Assembly (NCBI GenBank): GCA_017547065.1
Contig: JAFYRC010000229.1
Location: 1-14,332, forward strand
Length of the DNA: 14,332 nt
DNA from: Tidjanibacter sp.
GTDB taxonomy: Bacteria > Bacteroidota > Bacteroidia > Bacteroidales > Rikenellaceae
Direction of reading: 5' to 3'
Below, one piece after another: positions 1 through 13,289 of this stretch. The number at the start of each line of letters is the position of its first letter. Position 1 is the stretch's first letter. Below the pieces are notes generated by a model. It had not been told where the DNA came from, made no database searches, and saw only the letters and a list, made by a program, of their open reading frames with translations. Made by a program: the position numbers and the translations under genes.

Positions 1-2
1 CT

Positions 3-3080
<3,078 letters not shown>

Positions 3081-3095
3081 TGAATTTAAGAGAAT

Positions 3096-7469
<4,374 letters not shown>

Positions 7470-7597
7470 GAACAACCCGCAAGGGGACGCAGACGGAGTG
7501 GAGTGGGGCCGGCAACGGCAACAGCGACCGTGAGGGGAGCGGAAACGTGACCATAGCGGAGCAGACCACGGGAACACTCCGAGCTGCGACAGAATAG
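7470..7597 (+). other. Purine-rich 3' untranslated stretch after rpoC
   Basis: These 128 nt lie between the rpoC stop and the rpoBC terminator. They hold no convincing gene on either strand. The + strand is rich in G and A, with recurring GGAG, GCGGA and GGCAAC words. A small hairpin (CCC-GCAA-GGG, 7476-7485, GNRA-type loop) follows the stop codon closely. Two similar segments, AGCGGAAACGTGACC and AGCGGAGCAGACC, occur about 20 nt apart. It is unusually long and compositionally odd for a bacterial 3' UTR. It could be a remnant of a repeat, a structured RNA tail, or neutral spacer; the sequence alone does not decide. Confidence 0.4.
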
Positions 7598-7639
7598 AAA
7601 GAGAGGAGAAACCATTACGGTTTCTCCTCTCTTTTTTTT
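7598..7639 (+). terminator. Intrinsic terminator of rpoBC
   Basis: Perfect 16-bp inverted repeat (7598-7613 pairs with 7619-7634) with a 5-nt loop ATTAC, running into eight T residues (7632-7639). This is a textbook factor-independent terminator for + strand transcription, placed 128 nt after the rpoC stop. Confidence 0.93.
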
Positions 7640-7642
7640 GTT

Positions 7643-7667
7643 AAAAAAAGGGGGAATTAGATCCCCC
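7643..7667 (-). terminator. Intrinsic terminator of the murA-side transcripts
   Basis: Read on the - strand, a 6-bp stem (GGGGGA at 7667-7662 pairing with TCCCCC at 7655-7650) with a 6-nt loop is followed by seven T residues (7649-7643). It sits 11 nt after the stop of the 62-residue membrane protein gene and ends that gene's transcript and any read-through from murA. It lies only 3 nt from the T-tract of the opposing rpoC terminator. Confidence 0.85.
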
Positions 7668-7678
7668 GAGTTGTTAGC

Positions 7679-7867
7679 TTATTTCTTCAACCAACGCTCA
7701 ACGTTGTTGCGTACCCAGAAGTAGTAGAGTGCCAAACCGAGCCAGCTGGTACCCAGCAAAACAACTGCCACGATGATTTTCCAGGGCAGGTCGATGTTTT
7801 TCTTGAAAATGTCCAATACGCACCAAATGGCGCAAATCAAACCAACGATGTAGAGAATAGTTCCCAT
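7679..7867 (-). CDS. Small membrane protein, PLDc_N-like (62 aa)
   Basis: A 62-residue protein starting MGTILYIVGLICAIWCVLDI. It has two hydrophobic segments (about residues 2-19 and 29-50) separated by a short charged loop (FKKNIDLPWK), and a basic tail (NNVERWLKK). The pattern IW-x-x-LDI ... W-K-I ... SWLGLALYYFWVR resembles the PLDc_N family (phospholipase D/cardiolipin synthase N-terminal two-helix domain), which also occurs as free-standing small proteins in Bacteroidales. No catalytic HKD motif is present, so no enzymatic activity is implied; its role is unknown. The frame is open upstream to 8071, but that extension overlaps murA and has an Arg/Ser-rich shadow composition, so I chose the ATG at 7867. 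It lies 82 nt after murA on the same strand and ends at its own terminator (7643-7667). Transcription could be independent or by read-through from murA. Confidence 0.78.
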   Translation of the reverse strand: MGTILYIVGLICAIWCVLDIFKKNIDLPWKIIVAVVLLGTSWLGLALYYFWVRNNVERWLKK

Positions 7868-7949
7868 AGTGTAATAAGTTTTTTTAGGATTAGATATTTG
7901 TTTGTGTTTGGTTGTTTGTTGTGACGGTGTATTACCGCGCGCATTGTGT
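7868..7949 (-). other. A/C-rich leader before the small membrane protein
   Basis: The 82 nt between the murA stop and the small gene's ATG are, on the - strand, very rich in A and C and nearly free of G in the proximal 60 nt. Such an unstructured A-rich leader with no Shine-Dalgarno is typical of translated Bacteroidota mRNAs. I could not find a good match to the Bacteroidota promoter element TAnnTTTG, so whether a promoter lies here is open. Confidence 0.3.
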
Positions 7950-9257
7950 CTACTCCTTGCGGATGATCTTGGCGCCGAGGGCGTTGAGTCGTCCCTCGAT
8001 GTTCTGATAGCCTCGGTCGATCTGCTCCACATTCTGGATGATGCTCTTACCATCGGCATTGAGTGCGGCAATCAGCAGTGCCACGCCGGCACGGATGTCG
8101 GGCGAAGCCATGGTGGTGGGACGCAGACGACGGGAGTGGTCGTGGCCGATGACGGAGGCTCGGTGGGGGTCGCAGAGGATGATTTGTGCGCCCATATCAA
8201 TGAGTTTGTCCACAAAAAAGAGCCTGCTCTCGAACATCTTTTGGTGGATGAGCACGGAGCCTTTGGCCTGGGTTGCCACCACGAGAAATACGCTCAAAAG
8301 GTCGGGAGTGAGGCCGGGCCATGGTGCGTCGGCAATGGTCATGATGGAGCCGTCCATGAAGCTCTCGATCTCGTAGTGCTCCTGACGGGGAATGTAGATG
8401 TCGTCGCCACGCTGCTCGAAACGGATACCCATACGTGCAAACTGGGCGGGGATAATGCCGAGGTTCTCGAACGACACGTTCTTGATGGTGAGCTCCGACT
8501 GGGTCATTGCGGCCATGCCGATGAAACTACCCACCTCAATCATATCGGGCAACATTGTGTGCTCCGTACCGCCAAGGCTCTCCACACCCTCGATGCGGAG
8601 CAGGTTGGAGGCGATACCCTCAATTTTGGCACCCATACGGCAGAGCATCTTGCAGAGCTGTTGGATGTAGGGCTCGCAGGCGGCGTTGTAGATTGTAGTC
8701 ACACCATCTGCCAATACGGCTGCCATAATGATGTTGGCGGTACCCGTAACGGAGGCCTCGTCGAGCAACATATAGGTGCCTTTCAGGTGGCTTGCATCCA
8801 CCTCGAAGAACTCGCCGGCGGGGTCAACATTGATGGTTGCGCCGAGCTTCTGGAAGCCGATAAAGTGGGTGTCGAGCCTGCGACGGCCAATCTTGTCACC
8901 ACCGGGCTTGGGAATGTAGGCCAGTCCAAAGCGAGCCAACAGCGGGCCGATGACCATCACCGAGCCACGCAGTTTGCTACCCCTGATGCGGTAGTCCTCG
9001 GTTTTGAGGTAGCCGAGGTCGATGTTGGCGGCACGGAAGGAGAATACTCCTTCGCCGAGGCGCTCCACCTCCACGCCCAAGTTGCGCAGTAGGTCAATAA
9101 GGCGCAACACATCCACAATCTCCGGCACGTTGTGCAGGGTTACTTTCTCGCTTGTGAGCAGAGTTGCGCAGATTACTTGAAGGGCCTCGTTTTTAGCTCC
9201 CTGGGGAGTGATTTCGCCACTCAATGGGCGGCCTCCATATACTTCAAAAATTGCCAT
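7950..9257 (-). CDS. murA: UDP-N-acetylglucosamine 1-carboxyvinyltransferase (MurA), Asp-type
   Basis: Transfers enolpyruvate from PEP to UDP-GlcNAc, the first committed step of cytosolic peptidoglycan precursor synthesis. At 435 residues it is slightly longer than E. coli MurA (419). Visible features: Lys22-Asn23 in the N-terminal QGAKNEAL motif, the flexible active-site loop PKPGGDKIGRRRLDTH (about 117-131), the catalytic Asp319 in PGLTPDLLS, Arg389 in SPDIRAGVALL, and the C-terminal IDRGYQNIEGRLNALGA signature. The loop residue that is Cys115 in E. coli is Asp121 here (codon 8895-8897). This Cys-to-Asp form is catalytically competent in other bacteria and is known to give fosfomycin insensitivity. 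The ATG at 9257 gives the expected MAIFEVYGG start. The gene follows batB by 41 nt on the same strand with no visible terminator between, so co-transcription with the bat genes is likely. Confidence 0.97.
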   Translation of the reverse strand: MAIFEVYGGRPLSGEITPQGAKNEALQVICATLLTSEKVTLHNVPEIVDVLRLIDLLRNLGVEVERLGEGVFSFRAANIDLGYLKTEDYRIRGSKLRGSVMVIGPLLARFGLAYIPKPGGDKIGRRRLDTHFIGFQKLGATINVDPAGEFFEVDASHLKGTYMLLDEASVTGTANIIMAAVLADGVTTIYNAACEPYIQQLCKMLCRMGAKIEGIASNLLRIEGVESLGGTEHTMLPDMIEVGSFIGMAAMTQSELTIKNVSFENLGIIPAQFARMGIRFEQRGDDIYIPRQEHYEIESFMDGSIMTIADAPWPGLTPDLLSVFLVVATQAKGSVLIHQKMFESRLFFVDKLIDMGAQIILCDPHRASVIGHDHSRRLRPTTMASPDIRAGVALLIAALNADGKSIIQNVEQIDRGYQNIEGRLNALGAKIIRKE

Positions 9258-9298
9258 ATTGTGTTGTATTTGGGTAGTCTATATCTATAAGTTTTCTA

Positions 9299-10321
9299 TC
9301 AGTTTTTGTCACCGAAGAGGTTGAACTTGGCCAACACTCGGTTGCGGCGGGGGAGTACCACACATTCCAACAGCAACAGCGCCAGTGCGAGGGCCAGAGG
9401 GATGTAGAAGAGCTCGTTGTACTCGTCGAACACCTCGGTGGCAAACTTGGTCTTCTCGGTGCGGTTGATGAGCGAGATAATCTCTTCGAGGCCGATGCTT
9501 GCGGTGGTGGCCCTAACGTAGGCACCACCAGTGGTCACAGCCACTTTTTGGAGCACCTCCTCGTCGAGTTTACTCACCACAATGTCACCCTTCTCGTCGC
9601 GAATGAAGTCGTCGCCAATGGCGATGGGTGCGCCCTCGGGGGTACCAATACCAATGGTGTAGATCTTCACACCCTGCTCTGCGGCCCTTTGGGCTGCGGC
9701 GAGTGCGTCGTCCTCGTGGTTTTCGCCATCGGTTACAAGAATGAGCACTCGGCTACTCTCGCTCTGCGAGGAGAATGAACGCGTGGCCAACTCAATGGCC
9801 GCGCCAATGGCCGTACCCTGGCGGGTTACTTGCGAGGGCGAAATCTGCTTCACGAAGTTCTGGGCCGTAAGGTAGTCGGAGGTGATGGGTAATTGCACAT
9901 AGGCGTCGCCCGCAAAGACAATCACACCGATGCGGTCCTCCGAGAGTCCCTCAATCACTCGACTAACGGCATACTTGGTGCGCTCCAAGCGGTTGGGGGC
10001 AAAGTCCTGTGCAAGCATCGAGTTGCTGACGTCCACGGCCACCATAATCTCCACGCCCTCACGCTCAACCTCGCGCAACTTGGAGCCCATCTGTGGCCTT
10101 GCGATGGCGAAGATGAGGCTCACGAGGGCCAAGGCTAGGAGCCAGAATTTCCAGCGTAGCTTGCGTACGGAACTCTCGGGCGAGAGTTTGCGGAATGCTG
10201 CGGCTGTGGCAAACTTGGCCACCCTGCGCTTGCGCTCGGCCAAGCTCCACTCCATCACCACCACCATCACGGGGATGAGCAGTAGCAACCAAAGGTATTC
10301 TATGTGTGCGAAACGAAACAT
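9299..10321 (-). CDS. batB: von Willebrand A membrane protein, BatB-type
   Basis: A 340-residue inner-membrane protein of the Bat family. An N-terminal hydrophobic helix (about 9-24), a second helix (about 59-75, ending in the typical AIARPQ), a VWA domain (about 90-290) and a C-terminal helix (about 305-322) followed by a basic tail form the usual BatA/BatB layout. The metal-ion-dependent adhesion site is intact: D97-V-S99-N-S101, Thr170 and Asp198 (LVTDGEN). The VWA domain is expected on the periplasmic side between helices two and three. The start MFRFAHIEYLWLLLL is characteristic of BatB, which separates it from its paralogue upstream. It starts 57 nt after batA and is followed by murA after 41 nt. 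Bat proteins were linked to aerotolerance in Bacteroides fragilis; the molecular role remains unsettled. The batB rather than batA assignment rests on order and N-terminal pattern. Confidence 0.9.
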   Translation of the reverse strand: MFRFAHIEYLWLLLLIPVMVVVMEWSLAERKRRVAKFATAAAFRKLSPESSVRKLRWKFWLLALALVSLIFAIARPQMGSKLREVEREGVEIMVAVDVSNSMLAQDFAPNRLERTKYAVSRVIEGLSEDRIGVIVFAGDAYVQLPITSDYLTAQNFVKQISPSQVTRQGTAIGAAIELATRSFSSQSESSRVLILVTDGENHEDDALAAAQRAAEQGVKIYTIGIGTPEGAPIAIGDDFIRDEKGDIVVSKLDEEVLQKVAVTTGGAYVRATTASIGLEEIISLINRTEKTKFATEVFDEYNELFYIPLALALALLLLECVVLPRRNRVLAKFNLFGDKN

Positions 10322-10334
10322 TCTTTTTTTACTG

Positions 10335-10369
10335 TTGGCTATTGGCTTGCTTGTGGCCGTTAGCCTTTT
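10335..10369. repeat. Degenerate heptamer repeat in batA-batB spacer
   Basis: On the + strand the spacer reads as consecutive 7-nt units TTGGCTA, TTGGCTT, GCTTGTG, GCCGTTA, GCCTTTT. The first two units differ by one base; the rest are looser. GGCTATTGGC (10337-10346) can also pair imperfectly with GCCGTTAGCC (10356-10365). The repeat ends about 13 nt before the batB start codon on the - strand. Its similarity in period to 11367-11401 is what makes it notable. Confidence 0.4.
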
Positions 10370-10378
10370 GTTGATTTA

Positions 10379-11356
10379 CTAACTCAAATAGAGCCTGCGG
10401 AGTAGGAACTCGGCCACCAACACCACCAAGGCCCACAGCAACCACGCCACAAAGTGCTCGTGGTAGCGCACAAACTCGTCGGTCTCGATGCGACTCTTCT
10501 CGAGGGTGTTGATTTTGGCATAAATCTCCCTAAGGGTAGTCTTACTTGTGGCACGGAAATACTCACCACCCGTCTTGGCGGCAATGTCGGTGAGTACTTG
10601 CTCATCAATCTCCACCTTCATCTGCTGGTAGCGTACATTTCCCCATGCATCCTGGACGGGGTAGGGAGCATAGCCCCTCTTGCCCACACCAATGGTGTAG
10701 ACCCTGATGCCATAGTCGGCAGCAATCTCGGCTGCCGAGAGGGGAGCCACCTGACCTGCATTGTTTACACCGTCGGTCAGCAGGATGATAACCTTACTCT
10801 TGGCCGACGACTCACGCAGGCGGTTTACGGCGGTGGCGAGGCCCATACCGATGGCCGTGCCGTCCTCAATCACACCATACTTGATTTGCGATAGGAGGGT
10901 TTGTAGGGAGGCCTGGTCGGTTGTCAGAGGACTCTGGGTGTAGCTCTCGCCGGCAAAGGCCACAAGACCAATGCGGTCGCCCTTGCGGTCGGCAATAAAT
11001 TTGGCTGCCACGTCCTTGGCTGCCGAGAGTCGGTCGGGCTCAAAGTCGGCCGCCAACATGGTGCCCGATACGTCGAGTGCCAACACTATGTCGATACCCT
11101 CCACTGTGGTTTTGCTCAACTGCTCCGAACTCTGGGGCCTTGCGAGCGCCACACACATCAGCACAATGGCCACACAACGCAATACAACGGGAAGGTGGCG
11201 CAGGTAGTAGCGCACGGTGCGAGGGGCGGTGGCGAGGGAGGCCGTGGTGGTAACCTTTACGGCAGCTCCGCCCTGCTTGCAGAGCCAGATGTAGTGGCCC
11301 ACAACGGGCACCACAAGCGTGGCAAGCCACAGCATATTTGGATTTGCAAATGTCAT
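10379..11356 (-). CDS. batA: von Willebrand A membrane protein, BatA-type
   Basis: A 325-residue paralogue of the downstream BatB. Layout: N-terminal helix (about 8-25), second helix (about 55-71) ending in ALARPQ, VWA domain (about 85-285), and a C-terminal helix (about 303-320) with a short tail. The metal site is D95-V-S97-G-T99, Thr167 and Asp195 (LLTDGVNNAG). Thr replaces the last Ser of the DxSxS motif, a conservative change compatible with metal binding. The segment GVGKRGYAPYPVQDAWGNVRY is typical of BatA, where the VWA domain is followed by an extended loop. It would act with BatB, BatC and DUF58 in an envelope complex served by a MoxR ATPase. In the usual Bacteroidales order batC follows batB; here batC lies upstream of batA, separated by an 81-nt spacer with heptamer repeats. 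The ATG at 11356 gives MTFANPNMLWL, the normal start. Confidence 0.91.
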   Translation of the reverse strand: MTFANPNMLWLATLVVPVVGHYIWLCKQGGAAVKVTTTASLATAPRTVRYYLRHLPVVLRCVAIVLMCVALARPQSSEQLSKTTVEGIDIVLALDVSGTMLAADFEPDRLSAAKDVAAKFIADRKGDRIGLVAFAGESYTQSPLTTDQASLQTLLSQIKYGVIEDGTAIGMGLATAVNRLRESSAKSKVIILLTDGVNNAGQVAPLSAAEIAADYGIRVYTIGVGKRGYAPYPVQDAWGNVRYQQMKVEIDEQVLTDIAAKTGGEYFRATSKTTLREIYAKINTLEKSRIETDEFVRYHEHFVAWLLWALVVLVAEFLLRRLYLS

Positions 11357-11366
11357 CTTACTTTTT

Positions 11367-11401
11367 GTCTAACGTCAAACGTCTAAGGTCTAACGTCAAG
11401 T
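11367..11401. repeat. Heptamer tandem repeat in batC-batA spacer
   Basis: Five consecutive 7-nt units on the + strand: GTCTAAC (11367), GTCAAAC (11374), GTCTAAG (11381), GTCTAAC (11388), GTCAAGT (11395). A 12-nt string GTCTAACGTCAA occurs twice, at 11367-11378 and 11388-11399. The array fills about 35 of the 81 intergenic bases and ends 11 nt before the batA ATG on the - strand. It is not in a coding frame of either flanking gene. Confidence 0.8.
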
Positions 11402-11437
11402 TACTAAAATTCCTTTTTACTTCTTCAACCGTTCGTT

Positions 11438-12226
11438 TTACCAGTTCTTGCCGGAGCGTGCTACGCCCACCACCTTCTCGGCGTCGACCTTGTCGCGAGT
11501 CTTATCCTCTGCAGCTTGCACGGCGTTGAGCAGTTGCTCATTCTCCTTGCTGGGGCCGGCCTGGGGTTGTTGTTGCTCGCCCTGTTCACTTGGCTTGGGT
11601 TTGTCGCCCTGTGGCTCCTCGGGTTGTTGCTGTTGTTGCTGGTCGTTCTGACCCTGCTGTTGGTCTTGGTTGTTTTGCTGATTTTGATCGTTCTGCTGCT
11701 GGTTGTTTTTGTCCTGCTGCTGTTGATCCTGGTTGTTATTCTGGTTGTTCTGGTTTTGCTGATTTTGGTCCTGCTGGTCCTTCATAGCCTTGGTGTAGGC
11801 ATAGTTGAACTTGGCCTCCAAGTCTGAGGGGTTGAGTTTGAGCGACTGCTTGTAGGATTCCAGCGCCTCGTCCAACTTCTGCTGTTGGAACTGGGCATTA
11901 CCGAGGTTGAAGTAGGCGGCGGCACGCTGTGCGTCGCTCACACCCTCCTTCCTCTCGGCCACCTTGCGGAACTGCTCCTCGGCAGCTGCGAAGTTCTCCG
12001 TGGCATAGTGGGTGTCGCCAAGGTTGAAGGCACCCTCCACCGACAGCGAATCCTTCTGCAATGCCCTACGGTAGGACTTCTCCGCATCGGCAAAACGCTG
12101 CTTTTCGTAGAGCCCGTTACCCTCGCGGATGTGCCTGCGCTCTGGGAACTTCTGACCATAGGAGGCCACTGACACTGCGAGGGCCACAATCAGGAGTACG
12201 ATATGTCTGTGCATGGTCCTATTCAT
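11438..12226 (-). CDS. batC: TPR protein with Gln/Asn-rich tract, BatC-type
   Basis: A 262-residue exported protein. A signal peptide (about 1-24: a short polar stretch, hydrophobic HIVLLIVALAVSVASYG, then QKFPE) is followed by about three tetratricopeptide repeats (roughly 33-145; GNGLYEKQRFADAEKSY, AFNLGDTHYATENFAAAEEQF, AYFNLGNAQFQQQKLDEALE). A tract at 151-201 has 49 of 51 residues Gln, Asn or Asp. The conserved helix ending in GKNW closes the protein, as in other BatC proteins. Its likely role is a periplasmic scaffold for the VWA proteins. The frame is open to 12403, but the extra N-terminus is an Arg/Pro-rich shadow of the upstream gene. I chose ATG 12226, which overlaps the upstream stop by 8 nt; ATG 12214, four residues later and just past that stop, is nearly as good. 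It precedes batA instead of following batB, which is unusual. Confidence 0.88.
   Translation of the reverse strand: MNRTMHRHIVLLIVALAVSVASYGQKFPERRHIREGNGLYEKQRFADAEKSYRRALQKDSLSVEGAFNLGDTHYATENFAAAEEQFRKVAERKEGVSDAQRAAAYFNLGNAQFQQQKLDEALESYKQSLKLNPSDLEAKFNYAYTKAMKDQQDQNQQNQNNQNNNQDQQQQDKNNQQQNDQNQQNNQDQQQGQNDQQQQQQPEEPQGDKPKPSEQGEQQQPQAGPSKENEQLLNAVQAAEDKTRDKVDAEKVVGVARSGKNW
11624..11776 (-). repeat. CAG/AAC-type triplet-rich tract inside batC
   Basis: 153 bases encoding residues 151-201 of BatC, almost all CAG, CAA, AAC, AAT and GAT/GAC codons. Only Lys173 and Gly192 break the Gln/Asn/Asp run. The mix of synonymous codons shows selection for the amino-acid composition and not a recent pure triplet expansion. 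On the opposite strand the tract produces a long spurious Leu/Val-rich frame. Confidence 0.85.
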
Positions 12227-13289
12227 TGCCTTCGCCCTCTTCATTTTTGTTCTCCTCCGTGGATGGAACAACCACCTCGGGTGCCTCCTGAATGGGCGCC
12301 GTAGGCTCACCCTCGGCGGGCAGCTCCTTGGTCTCCTCCACAAAGTAGTAAATCTTATAGTATGCATCCTCATTGCTCTCGGCGTCGGGGGTGTGTTTTG
12401 CAAACTTCACGAGGTCGCCTTCGGCGAGCAACTCCTTCAACTCCCTAACCTGCTTGGGCGAAAGCTCCAACTCTTTGAGGCTTGCCACAATCTCGTCGGA
12501 GGTCATCTCCATGGCACCTACGCCATAGCGTCCATCGAGATACTCGCGCAGGATGTCGGTCAGCTGCGACCAGTAGGCCTTGTGCTTACCATTCTGCCAC
12601 AACTTTTGGTGCGAGAGCATCTCCAAGTTGCGAATGGCAACAATGTGGGGAGCCTCCTTGGGGGCATCCTCCTCGCTGGCGGCCTGCTTGGCTTTGCGAG
12701 TGCGGGTGGCGATGAGGTAGATGGCCGAGGCGAGTGCGGCGAGTGCCAACACTACAAGGCCGAGATAGCCGGCAAACTCCTCCACCACCAGCGGAGCCTG
12801 CATTGGCTGCTTGATGTCGTAGATGGTCTTCTGGGCCGTATCCACGGGCATAATATCCACTTTCAAACTCAGCGGACTGCCCACAAAGGCGGTGTCGATC
12901 TTCACGCCATTGGAGTAGAGCACTCCGAGCGAGTCGAGGCGATACTCGGCAGGCTCAAACGAGGTGAGCCTATAACTCTTTCGCAATGCCCACACGCCCT
13001 CTTTGTGGCTCACGGTGTCGGTAGGAAGCTCCTCCAACAACTCGATGCGACCCTCGGCAAACTCCTCGGTGATGGTGGGGAAGGCAACCTCGCAGCCATC
13101 CTCCGCCTCTACTTTCATGTTGAGTTGGAAGTGGTCGCCAATGAGCACCTCGCGGGGCTCGAAGGCAGCACTAACAACCCTCACGGGCTCCTGCGCACGG
13201 GCCTCTGCGCCCACACAAGTGAATACCCCCAATGCCCCAACCATTATGAGCACTGAAAGCACCACTACTATTTTCCTAAAACCCTTCAT
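12219..13289 (-). CDS. BatD/DUF4381-like membrane protein of the bat cluster
   Basis: A 356-residue protein. It has a signal peptide or anchor (about 1-32, KIVVVLSVLIMVGALGVFTC then AEARAQ) and a periplasmic beta-rich region (about 36-150; SAAFEPREVLIGDHFQLNMKV resembles the opening strands of BatD Ig-like domains). A transmembrane helix follows (about 174-195), then a cytosolic tail with a conserved helical segment (about 226-272: KLWQNGKHKAYWSQLTDILR, then MEMTSDEIV) and an acidic Glu-rich end. This matches the gene that normally sits between DUF58 and batA in Bacteroidales. It is much shorter than canonical BatD, so I give no symbol. A cysteine at 25 (FTC) raises a lipoprotein possibility, but the context is not a clean lipobox. 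Its ATG overlaps the DUF58 stop (ATGA), and its TAG stop overlaps the likely batC start by 8 nt, indicating coupled translation. Confidence 0.82.
   Translation of the reverse strand: MKGFRKIVVVLSVLIMVGALGVFTCVGAEARAQEPVRVVSAAFEPREVLIGDHFQLNMKVEAEDGCEVAFPTITEEFAEGRIELLEELPTDTVSHKEGVWALRKSYRLTSFEPAEYRLDSLGVLYSNGVKIDTAFVGSPLSLKVDIMPVDTAQKTIYDIKQPMQAPLVVEEFAGYLGLVVLALAALASAIYLIATRTRKAKQAASEEDAPKEAPHIVAIRNLEMLSHQKLWQNGKHKAYWSQLTDILREYLDGRYGVGAMEMTSDEIVASLKELELSPKQVRELKELLAEGDLVKFAKHTPDAESNEDAYYKIYYFVEETKELPAEGEPTAPIQEAPEVVVPSTEENKNEEGEGNE

Noticed and set aside
7868..8071. N-terminal extension of the 62-residue membrane protein to 130 residues
   Set aside because: The extension overlaps the murA 3' end in another frame and is Arg/Ser-rich; the internal ATG at 7867 gives a compact protein with a good leader.
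7902..9092. 396-codon open frame on + strand
   Set aside because: It lies almost wholly opposite murA, whose motifs are unmistakable. Its composition is His/Gly/Val-rich with no recognisable domain, as expected for an antisense shadow.
9258..9298. Possible promoter for murA in the batB-murA gap
   Set aside because: AT-rich, but no TAnnTTTG element with a properly spaced upstream TTG box could be found on the - strand.
11516..11827. 103-codon Leu/Val-rich frame that looks like a membrane protein
   Set aside because: It is the complement of the Gln/Asn codon tract of BatC (CAG/AAC read as CTG/GTT), so its hydrophobicity is an artefact.
12227..12403. N-terminal extension of BatC upstream of its signal peptide
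   Set aside because: It is Arg/Pro-rich, lies inside the preceding gene, and would place the signal peptide internally.
12213..13256. 347-codon open frame on + strand
   Set aside because: Opposite the BatD/DUF4381-like gene; low-complexity Leu/Gly/His-rich with no motif, an antisense shadow.
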